Numbered from the stretch's first letter, positions 1 through 5,539 are shown. The stretch is 5,539 nt of DNA from an uncultured Cocleimonas sp. (GCA_937974135.1 CALJIH010000188.1:1-5539), one strand, 5' to 3'. Notes: generated from the sequence alone by a model not told the origin. Translations and numbers: made by a program.

Positions 1-990
1 CACGTCAGTGTGCCTCAAATAGGCGCTATGTATAAAGGTGATTTTTCTCGTAAAACCAACTTAGTTGAATACGGTTTTCGTCTTCCCTCTGCTTTAGATA
101 ATCGACCATTACGTTTTGAAGAATTTGAAAAACTCGTGCCACAAGTGATACACGTTTCGGCAACCCCAGGCAATTACGAAAACGAACACAGTGATAATGT
201 CGCCGAACAAGTAGTGCGCCCTACGGGTCTGGTTGACCCTGAAATTGAAATTCGTCCCGTTGCGACACAAGTCGATGATGTTATGTCTGAAATCAGTGAA
301 CGTGCAACTAAAGGTGAACGTGTACTCATCACCACGCTAACCAAACGCATGGCAGAAGACTTAACCGATTATCTACTCGAACACGATATGCGTGTGCGAT
401 ATTTGCATTCGGATATCGACACCGTCGAGCGTGTAGAAATCATTCGAGATTTACGCTTAGGTGAGTTTGATGCATTAGTAGGAATCAATCTACTTCGTGA
501 AGGTTTGGACATGCCAGAGGTGACGCTCGTTGCTATTTTAGATGCCGACAAAGAAGGTTTTTTACGTTCGGAAAGATCATTAATTCAAACCATTGGACGT
601 GCTGCAAGGAACTCTAAAGGTAAAGCTATTTTGTACGCGGACAAGATCACCAAATCCATGCAAGCCGCGATTGACGAGACGGATCGACGTCGCAATAAGC
701 AAATCGCGTATAACGAAGAGCATAACATCACCCCAACCACGATTATCAAACGCGTAGCGGATATTATGGAAGGCGCTTACGGTAGTTCAATGCGTGGACG
801 CGATAAGAAGAAATTGGATAAAGTTGCTGAAACCAAAGCCAGTTTTAAAACAATGAACACCGAACAAGCGATCAAAGAAATCGCGAAACTCGAAAAACAA
901 ATGTTTAAACATGCGAAAGATTTAGAATTTGAAGAGGCTGCAAGTGTGCGTGATGAAATCACAAATCTAAGGGAATTAGCGTTTAAATAA
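1..990 (+). CDS. uvrB: UvrABC excinuclease subunit B, C-terminal half (5' end outside window)
   Basis: UvrB is the DNA-damage-verifying helicase-like subunit of the UvrABC nucleotide excision repair complex in the cytoplasm. It is loaded by UvrA and then recruits UvrC for incision. The frame is open from base 1, whose first codon is the histidine of the DESH (Walker B) motif, so about 329 of the usual 670 or so residues are present. Visible in order are YGFRLPSALDNRP, the SATPGNYE helicase motif (about residues 53-60), TLTKRMAEDL (112-121), LHSDIDTVER (135-144), GINLLREGLDMPEV (161-174) and IGRAARN (motif VI, 198-204). The C-terminal UVR domain (about 294-326, with LEFEEAASVRDEI) contacts UvrC. 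The reading frame is intact to a TAA stop. The GTG at base 10 is not a start. No clear terminator follows. Near-identity to enterobacterial UvrB motifs makes the call very secure. Confidence 0.98.
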   Translation, partial: HVSVPQIGAMYKGDFSRKTNLVEYGFRLPSALDNRPLRFEEFEKLVPQVIHVSATPGNYENEHSDNVAEQVVRPTGLVDPEIEIRPVATQVDDVMSEISERATKGERVLITTLTKRMAEDLTDYLLEHDMRVRYLHSDIDTVERVEIIRDLRLGEFDALVGINLLREGLDMPEVTLVAILDADKEGFLRSERSLIQTIGRAARNSKGKAILYADKITKSMQAAIDETDRRRNKQIAYNEEHNITPTTIIKRVADIMEGAYGSSMRGRDKKKLDKVAETKASFKTMNTEQAIKEIAKLEKQMFKHAKDLEFEEAASVRDEITNLRELAFK

Positions 991-1057
991 TCTAAACGTA
1001 CTACAATAAAATGACAATAATTCATCAAAGGATAGATAAGAAAAGATTAAGTATTCA

Positions 1058-1633
1058 ATGAACAATTACCATCCAATTATTCTTTCAGTTGATGAAGTCG
1101 TGGCACTTTCCAATCAACACCTTCGTGATTTTGTGAAGGTTGATAGCTACGATTATGATCCCTGTTATTTGTGGTATGACAATCCTCTATATAATGAATT
1201 TGGGGATAAAGTTGTGCAATTGCATGGCAATACTATTTATCTAAACAAGCATTCTAAAACACCCGTTCGAGATCTTTTTCATGAGTTAGGGCACGCCGTT
1301 AACAGAGTTTGTGATCTTGTAGGAAATACAGAAAATAACTACAAAGGGTGCTGGGATCAACAAAACAGCCAACTGATCGCGCAAATTTCAGCGCAACGTC
1401 ACTGGAGCAGTTATCTAAATCTGTTTTCCTTAAATGATGAGAATTTCAAAGCCAACGCGGCCAGTGAAGTTTGGGCTGAGCTTTTTATGATATGGCATTT
1501 ATACCCAGAAACCACCGAAGCCAGTTTGATCGATGAAACTATGGATTGGTTAGAACACGAAGCAATATGTATTGCTATTCATCAATTAGGTTCTGATTTA
1601 AAGCTAACTCGATTAACGTCTACATTTGTCTAA
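1058..1633 (+). CDS. Hypothetical HELGH zinc-metalloprotease-like protein (191 aa)
   Basis: I do not recognise the family. The protein has 191 residues, no signal peptide and no membrane segment, so it is probably cytoplasmic. Residues 75-79 read HELGH within RDLFHELGHAVNR, the classical HExxH zinc site in which two histidines bind zinc and the glutamate is catalytic. A later helix, SEVWAELFM (136-144), has the form of the third-ligand helix in gluzincins, with Glu137 or Glu141 as candidate ligand. ImmA/IrrE and anthrax lethal factor-like peptidases carry comparable E..FAE helices, but the 58-residue gap from His79 to Glu137 is longer than in ImmA/IrrE. The first third is rich in Tyr, Asp and Trp. 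The frame begins at ATG 1058 after an in-frame stop at 1037, and the next methionine lies past the active site, so this start is the only plausible ATG. The nearest purine-rich stretches are poor Shine-Dalgarno sites. The gene follows uvrB by 67 bp on the same strand. Protease activity is inferred from the motif only; substrate unknown. Confidence 0.85.
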   Translation: MNNYHPIILSVDEVVALSNQHLRDFVKVDSYDYDPCYLWYDNPLYNEFGDKVVQLHGNTIYLNKHSKTPVRDLFHELGHAVNRVCDLVGNTENNYKGCWDQQNSQLIAQISAQRHWSSYLNLFSLNDENFKANAASEVWAELFMIWHLYPETTEASLIDETMDWLEHEAICIAIHQLGSDLKLTRLTSTFV

Positions 1634-1636
1634 AAA

Positions 1637-1653
1637 GACACCCCCCTACTTTT
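1637..1653 (-). repeat. 17-bp repeat, copy 1 (AAAAGTAGGGGGGTGTC)
   Basis: Identical to the other two copies, it fills the junction between the convergent HELGH-protein gene (stop ending 1633) and DUF6064-like gene. The TAG inside the repeat (1646-1648) is the stop codon of the DUF6064-like gene, and the AAA of the repeat overlaps its last codon. On the plus-strand side it overlaps a small palindrome, TGTCTAAAAAGACA (1627-1640). Confidence 0.85.
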
Positions 1654-2353
1654 GGCCATTCTTCCCGTGCATGATTGTAAAGATAGTTAATAAAAAATGC
1701 AGCAAGCAAATCAATAATGCACCTGCGATAAAATAAAACTCGAGTAGCCCTAAACTCAACGCAAAAGCGGCACTTATAATTCCCCATAAAATAGGAATAA
1801 TGACTAAAGCATATCGCCAGCGGCTACTTAACAGAATGACTAACGCGATAGTCACCAACAGAACGGGAGTTGGAAGAAGTGGAAACCACTCAACTTGCGA
1901 AAAACTTCTGTCTTCTAATAATTGACTTAAAGGGTAAACCAACAATCCAATAAATAATAAAAATATTGCTAATCGACCACGAACAGAAGCGAAAGAAACC
2001 CATAATGCTGATTTCATAAAAAAAGCTATCAATAGAATCAAACATCCTTGAGCTAAAAACATTCCACCAAACCAAGGTGCTGCCCAATTTAGATTCGCGA
2101 AATATTGAAGATGAAAAACAGCCCCATTCCATATCCAAGCTACACCTAAAATCACAAATGCCCATCGAACAGATTTATTTTCAGAGACTTTATCAGAAGA
2201 TTTAAAAAGTAAACTCAGCAATAACAAGGTAATGACTATCGCAATAGGATAAATAAACCATAATGATTGATTATATTCACCCACTAAATTAAACCAACTT
2301 TGTCGGTTATAGGGCGTCATATCTAATAAGGAAAACTGCAACAATTCGAACAT
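1646..2353 (-). CDS. DUF6064-like polytopic membrane protein (235 aa)
   Basis: This is an integral inner-membrane protein of unknown function. Six or seven hydrophobic segments are visible, at about residues 31-50, 64-84, 94-113, 128-147, 160-176, 180-200 and 203-227, ending in a short basic tail. The N-terminal TPYNRQSWF, the WIWNGAVFHLQYFANLNWAA stretch (73-92) and the following FGGMFLAQG resemble DUF6064 family proteins as I remember them, in length (usually a little over 200 residues) and layout. That assignment is from memory of the family pattern. I chose ATG at 2353 over the TTG one codon upstream: its A is the last base of the reductase stop codon (TGATG), a typical translational-coupling overlap, and no separate Shine-Dalgarno site is visible. 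The stop codon (1646-1648) lies inside a copy of the 17-bp repeat, so the last residues may have been set by that element. The coupling suggests coexpression with the exported reductase, perhaps as a membrane partner, which is inference. Confidence 0.85.
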   Translation of the reverse strand: MFELLQFSLLDMTPYNRQSWFNLVGEYNQSLWFIYPIAIVITLLLLSLLFKSSDKVSENKSVRWAFVILGVAWIWNGAVFHLQYFANLNWAAPWFGGMFLAQGCLILLIAFFMKSALWVSFASVRGRLAIFLLFIGLLVYPLSQLLEDRSFSQVEWFPLLPTPVLLVTIALVILLSSRWRYALVIIPILWGIISAAFALSLGLLEFYFIAGALLICLLHFLLTIFTIMHGKNGQK

Positions 2354-3327
2354 CAAATGCTTTGAATATAATCCAACATTTTTGCTCTCATCGCTTCATT
2401 TGGTAACACTCCTCGCATCGCTCCCATATTTTCTTGCATATGTTCCAATTGAGTCGTAGCCGGAATGGCACAGGTAATGGCAGGGTGCGACACCACAAAC
2501 TTTAGAAAAAACTGAGCCCAATTAGCGCAACCAATTTCAGCAGCCCATACTGGTAGTGGTTTCTTTTCAAAATGATAAAATAAGCTACCACCGTTTAATG
2601 GTCTATTCGCAATAACAGCAATACCTTTTTCTTTGGCGAGCGGCAACAAACGTTGTTCAACCTCTCGATCTTGAATATTGTAAGTCAGTTGTACAAAATC
2701 CAGTGGTCTAGTTTTCATGATCTGTTCAAGATCTTTATGACGACGACCATGCGAGGTAGTGATACCAATGTATCTGATCTTACCCTGTTCTTTGAGTTGT
2801 TGAAGCGTCTCAAGATGTTCTTGCCAATTCAGTAAATTGTGAATTTGGTAAAGATCAAACTGCTTTAATCCCCACAAGCGAAAAGATTCGGCAATCTGCG
2901 CTTCACCCTTTGAGCGTGTCCACACTTTGGTTGTAGAAAAGAGTGATTTTTGTGATTTTTCCCCCTGTGAATGGAGTCGTTTCAAAGCATAACCCATGAC
3001 TTCCTCCGCAGAGCCATACATGGGTGATGAATCAACCATGGCTCCACCCATATCAAAAAAAGTCTTTAATAACTCAGTACGATGATTACGAGCTTCAATA
3101 TTATTTCCAACATTAAGGCTAATCCAAGTACCCATTCCTATGACTGGCAGTTGTTCACCAGAGCTAGGAATCGCTTTAGTGATTAAGGCTTTATCATTCA
3201 AGGCGAATGTATTTGTGGGCATTAAAGCTAGTAGCGCAGGTACAGATAAAGCGCGTAAAAATAATCGTCGATCTGACAAATTAGTTTTTTTAAATTCATT
3301 AGGCTCTTCAAAATCTGTAAATTTCAT
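2353..3327 (-). CDS. Tat-exported aldo/keto reductase (324 aa)
   Basis: This is an NAD(P)H-dependent oxidoreductase of the aldo/keto reductase superfamily (TIM barrel); the substrate is unknown. The N-terminus carries a twin-arginine signal: SDRRLFLRA at 18-26, a hydrophobic stretch to about 38, and a likely cleavage after TFA (42). This predicts export of the folded, cofactor-loaded enzyme to the periplasm. The catalytic tetrad is complete: Asp99 and Tyr104 (VDSSPMYG), Lys134 (STTKV) and His163 (DLYQIHN). The C-terminal cofactor segment IPATTQLEHMQEN (288-300) is also conserved, so the enzyme looks functional. I chose the second of two adjacent ATGs because GGAG lies 5 nt before it but only 2 nt before the first. 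The frame stays open to 3456, but that extension runs through repeat sequence and would bury the Tat signal. The gene overlaps the downstream membrane-protein gene by one base (TGATG), so the two form an operon. No convincing promoter was found. Confidence 0.93.
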   Translation of the reverse strand: MKFTDFEEPNEFKKTNLSDRRLFLRALSVPALLALMPTNTFALNDKALITKAIPSSGEQLPVIGMGTWISLNVGNNIEARNHRTELLKTFFDMGGAMVDSSPMYGSAEEVMGYALKRLHSQGEKSQKSLFSTTKVWTRSKGEAQIAESFRLWGLKQFDLYQIHNLLNWQEHLETLQQLKEQGKIRYIGITTSHGRRHKDLEQIMKTRPLDFVQLTYNIQDREVEQRLLPLAKEKGIAVIANRPLNGGSLFYHFEKKPLPVWAAEIGCANWAQFFLKFVVSHPAITCAIPATTQLEHMQENMGAMRGVLPNEAMRAKMLDYIQSI

Positions 3328-3332
3328 CATTT

Positions 3333-3336
3333 CTCC
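3333..3336 (-). promoter_or_regulatory. Shine-Dalgarno site that fixes the reductase start
   Basis: GGAG on the minus strand lies 5 nt before the ATG at 3327 and only 2 nt before the adjacent ATG at 3330, so 3327 is preferred. Both starts leave the Tat signal intact. The longer open frame from 3456 has no such site. Confidence 0.6.
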
Positions 3337-3398
3337 AGACTTATTCAGTTTATTAATCCTTTTAAAATAGCCCAGAACAAGAAAAAAAGACAGTTCTG

Positions 3399-3458
3399 TT
3401 GAGTTCGCCAAACTATTCATGCTGAGCTTATCGAAGGCTAGTTTTGAGCTTATCAAAA
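3399..3458. repeat. TGAGCTTATC direct repeats, REP-like or operator array
   Basis: Exact 10-bp direct repeats TGAGCTTATC lie at 3423-3432 and 3445-3454, 22 bp apart. A degenerate third unit (TTGAGTTCGCCAAAC, 3399-3413) stands 23 bp before the 15-mer CTGAGCTTATCGAAG (3422-3436). AAACTA (3410-3415) and TAGTTT (3439-3444) form a short inverted repeat around the middle unit. The middle unit differs by one base from CTGAGCTTGTCGAAG, a motif I recall as a widely dispersed bacterial intergenic repeat. The spacing of about two helical turns, 70-130 bp upstream of the reductase start, would also suit a repeated regulator site. Confidence 0.5.
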
Positions 3459-3459
3459 T

Positions 3460-3476
3460 GACACCCCCCTACTTTT
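3460..3476 (-). repeat. 17-bp repeat, copy 2 (AAAAGTAGGGGGGTGTC)
   Basis: Identical to the other two copies, it lies 34 bp after the esterase stop and 132 bp upstream of the reductase ATG. It directly adjoins the TGAGCTTATC direct repeats. Here the T-arm is offset by one base (CATTTT), so the small stem has a bulge. A longer imperfect pairing, GCTTAAAA with TTTT-gat-AAGC, is also possible. Confidence 0.85.
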
Positions 3477-3510
3477 AAGCAGTTTTAAATCACTGTCGAG
3501 TTAGTTTTAT

Positions 3511-4719
3511 TTAACGCTTAGCCCAAGCCTCAGCATGCAATTGTAATTCAGCTAATCCATTCGTGATGCCATTTCTCATTTTGGTATTCCAAACATTCAC
3601 AAAACCATGATTGATGCCTCTAAACACTTCGTAGTCATGTGGAATATTAAGCTTATTCAAATACTGATGAATCACAGCCGAACCACGGCGTCCCATATTT
3701 AACGCAAATTCATCACGATCACCGATGGAGATTCTTAGTGGGATGCCGCTGTTGCGAATTTGTTGCTGGTTTTGTTGTGCAATTCGCTTCAATTCAGGCA
3801 AAGCATAATCACTGACAAAAGCATTTGCTACAGAGGAAGAAAAGCTATTTGGGAATTTTAAGGCGTAATGAATGGCTCCGCGCGAACCTCTAGAATGACC
3901 TTGAATTGCCGTGGTTTTTGCTGATAGCCCTGCACGAAATTGTTTTCGAATAAAAGCTCGTAATTCGTTTGAGGCTTCACTGGTCAATAAAGTCTCTTGT
4001 CGAGGTGTTGTCCATTGCTCTTCCTGATTACCTTTTAATCTGCCCGTTCGCAAAGACACAATTACCATCGGCGGAATGCGCCCATTGCCAATCCATTGGT
4101 TTAATTGTTGTGCAGGCACACTGTCAGGAAAACTTCTCTCCCAACCCAATTGACCGTGTAAAAAGAACATTAAAGGATAGCTTTTATTGCTATTGCGGCG
4201 CCATTGAGGGGGAAGATAAACCGCGTAATCAACCAAACCTCGTGACGGACTGACAAAACGTGAGTAAGCGTAAGCACCCGCTTTGGCAGACTTCATGACT
4301 TGTGCGGTATATGCACTCTGATTGCTTACTTGGCTACGTTCGCGTTGCAAAGATTCATCCCGAATAAACAAACGTGGTCGGCCTTCGTTAAGCGTAACAA
4401 ATCGATCGTATTGGCCTGATGGAGAAGACTCAAAAGTAATCAATTGCCCATCTTGCATCTTAAAACGTGTCGGGCTGATTTTTTGTAACGCTTCTCGTTG
4501 TCCAAATAACGACATAAACAATTGCCCATTTTCTTCAACAACATCAAAGTTGACTTCTGAGCCAGCAAATAATCGATACTTACCCACCAGATCATTTACT
4601 GTCGGCAGTTTTGCGGGTTTAACAGGAGTTTGTGGAGAAGATACAGAGCTTGAATTGACCGAACAGGCCGAAAGAAAAACAAATAAAAGTAAAAGTAAGA
4701 GCGATTGAAATCGATGCAT
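3511..4719 (-). CDS. Lipoprotein alpha/beta-hydrolase, putative esterase (402 aa)
   Basis: This is a probable envelope-anchored serine hydrolase related to the esterase D / enterochelin-esterase-like group; the substrate is unknown. A type II signal peptide ends in the lipobox LSAC with lipidated Cys19. Serine at +2 suggests outer-membrane sorting. Residues about 40-120, starting LPTVNDLVGKYRLF, look like the small beta-barrel DUF3471/lipocalin-like domain found beside some hydrolases (tentative). The hydrolase domain starts near VDYAVYLPPQW (164-174) and has the oxyanion-hole strand FFLHG (185-189). Its nucleophile elbow is GHSRG with Ser276, the acid is Asp334 or Asp336 in GDRDEFA, and the base is His371 in GINHGF. 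The elbow reads GHSRGSRGA where many relatives have GHSMGG. I chose ATG 4719 because GGGGA stands 6 nt upstream and it places the signal peptide at the N-terminus. A GTG 11 codons upstream would bury the signal. It is a single-gene unit followed 34 bp later by a 17-bp repeat. Confidence 0.9.
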   Translation of the reverse strand: MHRFQSLLLLLLFVFLSACSVNSSSVSSPQTPVKPAKLPTVNDLVGKYRLFAGSEVNFDVVEENGQLFMSLFGQREALQKISPTRFKMQDGQLITFESSPSGQYDRFVTLNEGRPRLFIRDESLQRERSQVSNQSAYTAQVMKSAKAGAYAYSRFVSPSRGLVDYAVYLPPQWRRNSNKSYPLMFFLHGQLGWERSFPDSVPAQQLNQWIGNGRIPPMVIVSLRTGRLKGNQEEQWTTPRQETLLTSEASNELRAFIRKQFRAGLSAKTTAIQGHSRGSRGAIHYALKFPNSFSSSVANAFVSDYALPELKRIAQQNQQQIRNSGIPLRISIGDRDEFALNMGRRGSAVIHQYLNKLNIPHDYEVFRGINHGFVNVWNTKMRNGITNGLAELQLHAEAWAKR

Positions 4720-4725
4720 AATGAG

Positions 4726-4730
4726 TCCCC
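4726..4730 (-). promoter_or_regulatory. Shine-Dalgarno-like site of the esterase gene
   Basis: GGGGA on the minus strand is 6 nt before ATG 4719. It is a moderate match, but the spacing and the signal peptide beginning at this ATG agree. Confidence 0.5.
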
Positions 4731-4813
4731 AATTTTCACAAGAGTCTACCACGAATTTTTTAACCAGAAATTAGTGGCCGAGTAAAAATGTACACCTTTG
4801 AGTATTTAAAAAA

Positions 4814-4830
4814 GACACCCCCCTACTTTT
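4814..4830 (-). repeat. 17-bp repeat, copy 3 (AAAAGTAGGGGGGTGTC)
   Basis: This is identical over 17 bp to the copies at 3460-3476 and 1637-1653, in the same orientation. Similarity to copy 2 extends about 13 bp further on the right (plus-strand TTTTAA.CA.TTTT). It lies 83 bp after the PEBP stop, beyond that gene's stem-loop, and 94 bp upstream of the esterase ATG. On the minus strand AAAAG and CTTTT flank the G6 run, giving a 5-bp stem with an 11-nt G-rich loop and a T-run after it. The family is not recognised. Confidence 0.85.
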
Positions 4831-4860
4831 AATCATTTTTAAGTTTATCAGAATAAGATA

Positions 4861-4899
4861 TAGCCTATGCTGGATTTGATTTTTAACCCAGCATAGCTA
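4861..4899 (-). terminator. Stem-loop after the PEBP gene, probable terminator
   Basis: A perfect 9-bp stem (4865-4873 with 4888-4896; CTATGCTGG / CCAGCATAG) extends by three outer pairs (TAG/CTA) across a single bulged C, closing a 14-nt loop. It starts about 15 nt after the stop codon. In the minus-strand reading the stem is followed by GGCTATATCTTATTC, which is U-rich but interrupted. It may act as a weak intrinsic terminator or as a 3'-end stabiliser. Confidence 0.6.
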
Positions 4900-4913
4900 T
4901 GACTAATAGACAA

Positions 4914-5474
4914 TTATTTTCGCTCGTATAAAGCTTCAATAGTGCTTTTTGCTAGGGTATTTGCATTGACCATATAACCTGTTAAAGCACCTGATGCGTT
5001 TGCAGGTAACTCTAATTTTTTCGATAAGGCATGAACTGTAAATTGGTAACGATGAACGCCATGTCCTTTCGGAGGACATGCACCACCAAAAGCAACAGCA
5101 CCGTAATCATTGGAAATGGTTTGGGATCCTTTTAAAGCCACCTCTTTGCTGTCTGCATTACCTGCTCCTGTATTTATCGAATTGATATCATTATCGATAT
5201 TAACTACTTGCCAATGCCACCAACCGCTTCCTGTTGGTGCATCTGGATCATAAGCCATAATCGCGAAAGCTTCAGTTCCTTCTGGAGCACCACGCCATGA
5301 CAATTGTGGTGATTTATCACCCCCTTCGCAACCAAAACCCGTAAATTCGTGAGCCTTACTCATGAATTCTCCTTGTTTGATATCTGTACTCGAAACGGTA
5401 AAAGTGCTTGCAGTAGTCGGTGCTGCAAGAAATAAAGATGATGCTAACAATAAGATGTTTGTTAACTTTTTCAT
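4914..5474 (-). CDS. Secreted PEBP / YbhB-YbcL family protein (186 aa)
   Basis: This protein belongs to the phosphatidylethanolamine-binding (Raf kinase inhibitor-like) family, YbhB/YbcL branch; the bacterial ligand is generally unknown. Signature regions are SPQLSW (55-60), DPDAPTGSGWWHW (76-88, ligand-pocket Asp and His) and YGAVAFGGACPPKG (124-137) followed by HRYQFTVHAL (141-150). The length matches the periplasmic family member YbcL. A Sec signal peptide is clear: MKK, a hydrophobic stretch LTNILLLASSLFLAA, and a probable cleavage after TTA at 22, so the mature protein is periplasmic or secreted. Cys49 and Cys133 are the only cysteines and could form a disulfide. I chose ATG 5474 because AAAGAGG lies 5 nt upstream and the signal peptide begins there; the longer open frame from TTG 5525 would run over the candidate -35 box. 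The gene is monocistronic, followed by a stem-loop at 4861-4899. Confidence 0.95.
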   Translation of the reverse strand: MKKLTNILLLASSLFLAAPTTASTFTVSSTDIKQGEFMSKAHEFTGFGCEGGDKSPQLSWRGAPEGTEAFAIMAYDPDAPTGSGWWHWQVVNIDNDINSINTGAGNADSKEVALKGSQTISNDYGAVAFGGACPPKGHGVHRYQFTVHALSKKLELPANASGALTGYMVNANTLAKSTIEALYERK

Positions 5475-5479
5475 GATGA

Positions 5480-5486
5480 CCTCTTT
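5480..5486 (-). promoter_or_regulatory. Shine-Dalgarno site that fixes the PEBP start
   Basis: AAAGAGG on the minus strand lies 5 nt before ATG 5474. It is the strongest ribosome site in the window and decides against the longer in-frame TTG start at 5525. Confidence 0.75.
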
Positions 5487-5495
5487 GTGTCGTTG

Positions 5496-5525
5496 ATTAA
5501 AGAAAACATACTTTATCTTTATCAA
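5496..5525 (-). promoter_or_regulatory. Candidate sigma-70 promoter of the PEBP gene
   Basis: On the minus strand TTGATA (5520-5525, 5 of 6 matches to the -35 consensus) and TTTAAT (5496-5501, 5 of 6 matches to the -10 consensus) are separated by 18 bp. Transcription would begin near 5489, giving a short leader of about 15 nt that still includes the AAAGAGG ribosome site. The region is AT-rich, so chance matches are possible. Confidence 0.35.
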
Positions 5526-5539
5526 TCACGAATAATTAG

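Noticed and set aside
1011..1038. ATGACA-N16-TAGATA as a promoter for the HELGH-protein gene
   Set aside because: The -10 element matches the consensus at only three positions and the region is generally AT-rich; not strong enough to annotate.
1627..1640. TGTCTAAAAAGACA palindrome as a terminator between the convergent genes
   Set aside because: The stem is only 5 bp and AT-leaning. On the plus strand it is followed by a C-run, not a U-run, and it is absent at the other two repeat copies.
3328..3456. Longer reductase reading frame starting at 3456
   Set aside because: The extension covers the intergenic direct repeats and the edge of the 17-bp module, has no ribosome site, and would place the twin-arginine signal more than 60 residues into the protein.
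3969..4253. 94-codon open frame on the plus strand
   Set aside because: Antisense to the esterase catalytic domain, with no family features; a shadow frame.
4322..4708. 128-codon open frame on the plus strand
   Set aside because: It lies wholly opposite the esterase gene, has no ribosome site or recognisable motif, and its composition is what antisense of a coding region gives.
1637..4830. The three 17-bp repeats as a CRISPR array or an intact insertion sequence
   Set aside because: The copies are 1.3-1.8 kb apart with ordinary genes between them, there are no regular spacers, no transposase gene, and no inverted partner copies.
5288..5311. CACCAC...GTGGTG inverted repeat in the PEBP gene
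   Set aside because: A 6-bp stem with a 12-nt loop inside coding sequence is expected by chance.

Overview
This window is typical of a gammaproteobacterial chromosome of moderately low GC content. The UvrB fragment is very close to the enterobacterial protein, and the other genes are common in that class. I cannot name the genus. There is no transposase, phage gene, tRNA, rRNA or CRISPR array. The left edge cuts uvrB at the histidine of its DESH (Walker B) motif.

Layout. The plus strand carries the C-terminal half of uvrB (1-990). After a 67-bp gap comes a 191-codon gene (1058-1633) encoding a small soluble protein with an HELGH zinc-protease signature. The rest of the window is on the minus strand, in three transcription units read right to left. 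The first is a secreted PEBP/YbhB-YbcL family protein (4914-5474) with its own promoter candidate and a hairpin after its stop. The second is a lipoprotein alpha/beta-hydrolase esterase (3511-4719). The third is a translationally coupled pair: a Tat-exported aldo/keto reductase (2353-3327) and a DUF6064-type polytopic membrane protein (1646-2353). For all four minus-strand genes the best start is an internal ATG, well downstream of the longest open frame in three of them; these starts rest on Shine-Dalgarno spacing, export signals or stop-start overlap.

The most unusual feature is a 17-bp sequence (minus-strand sense AAAAGTAGGGGGGTGTC) present three times without a mismatch. All copies have the same orientation, and one lies at the 3' end of each minus-strand unit: 4814-4830, 3460-3476 and 1637-1653. 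The last copy contains the stop codon of the DUF6064 gene. In all three, A-rich and T-rich arms flank the G6 run, so a weak hairpin with a G-rich loop and a T-rich tail is possible. I do not recognise the element. A transcript-end module, a dispersed genomic repeat and the remnant of a mobile-element end all remain possible.

Upstream of the reductase pair, two exact TGAGCTTATC direct repeats and a degenerate third lie 22-23 bp apart next to one 17-bp copy. They resemble a widespread CTGAGCTTGTCGAAG-type dispersed repeat but could also be an operator array. Functionally, all four minus-strand genes encode envelope or exported proteins (Sec, lipoprotein, Tat, integral membrane). No shared pathway can be shown from the sequence.
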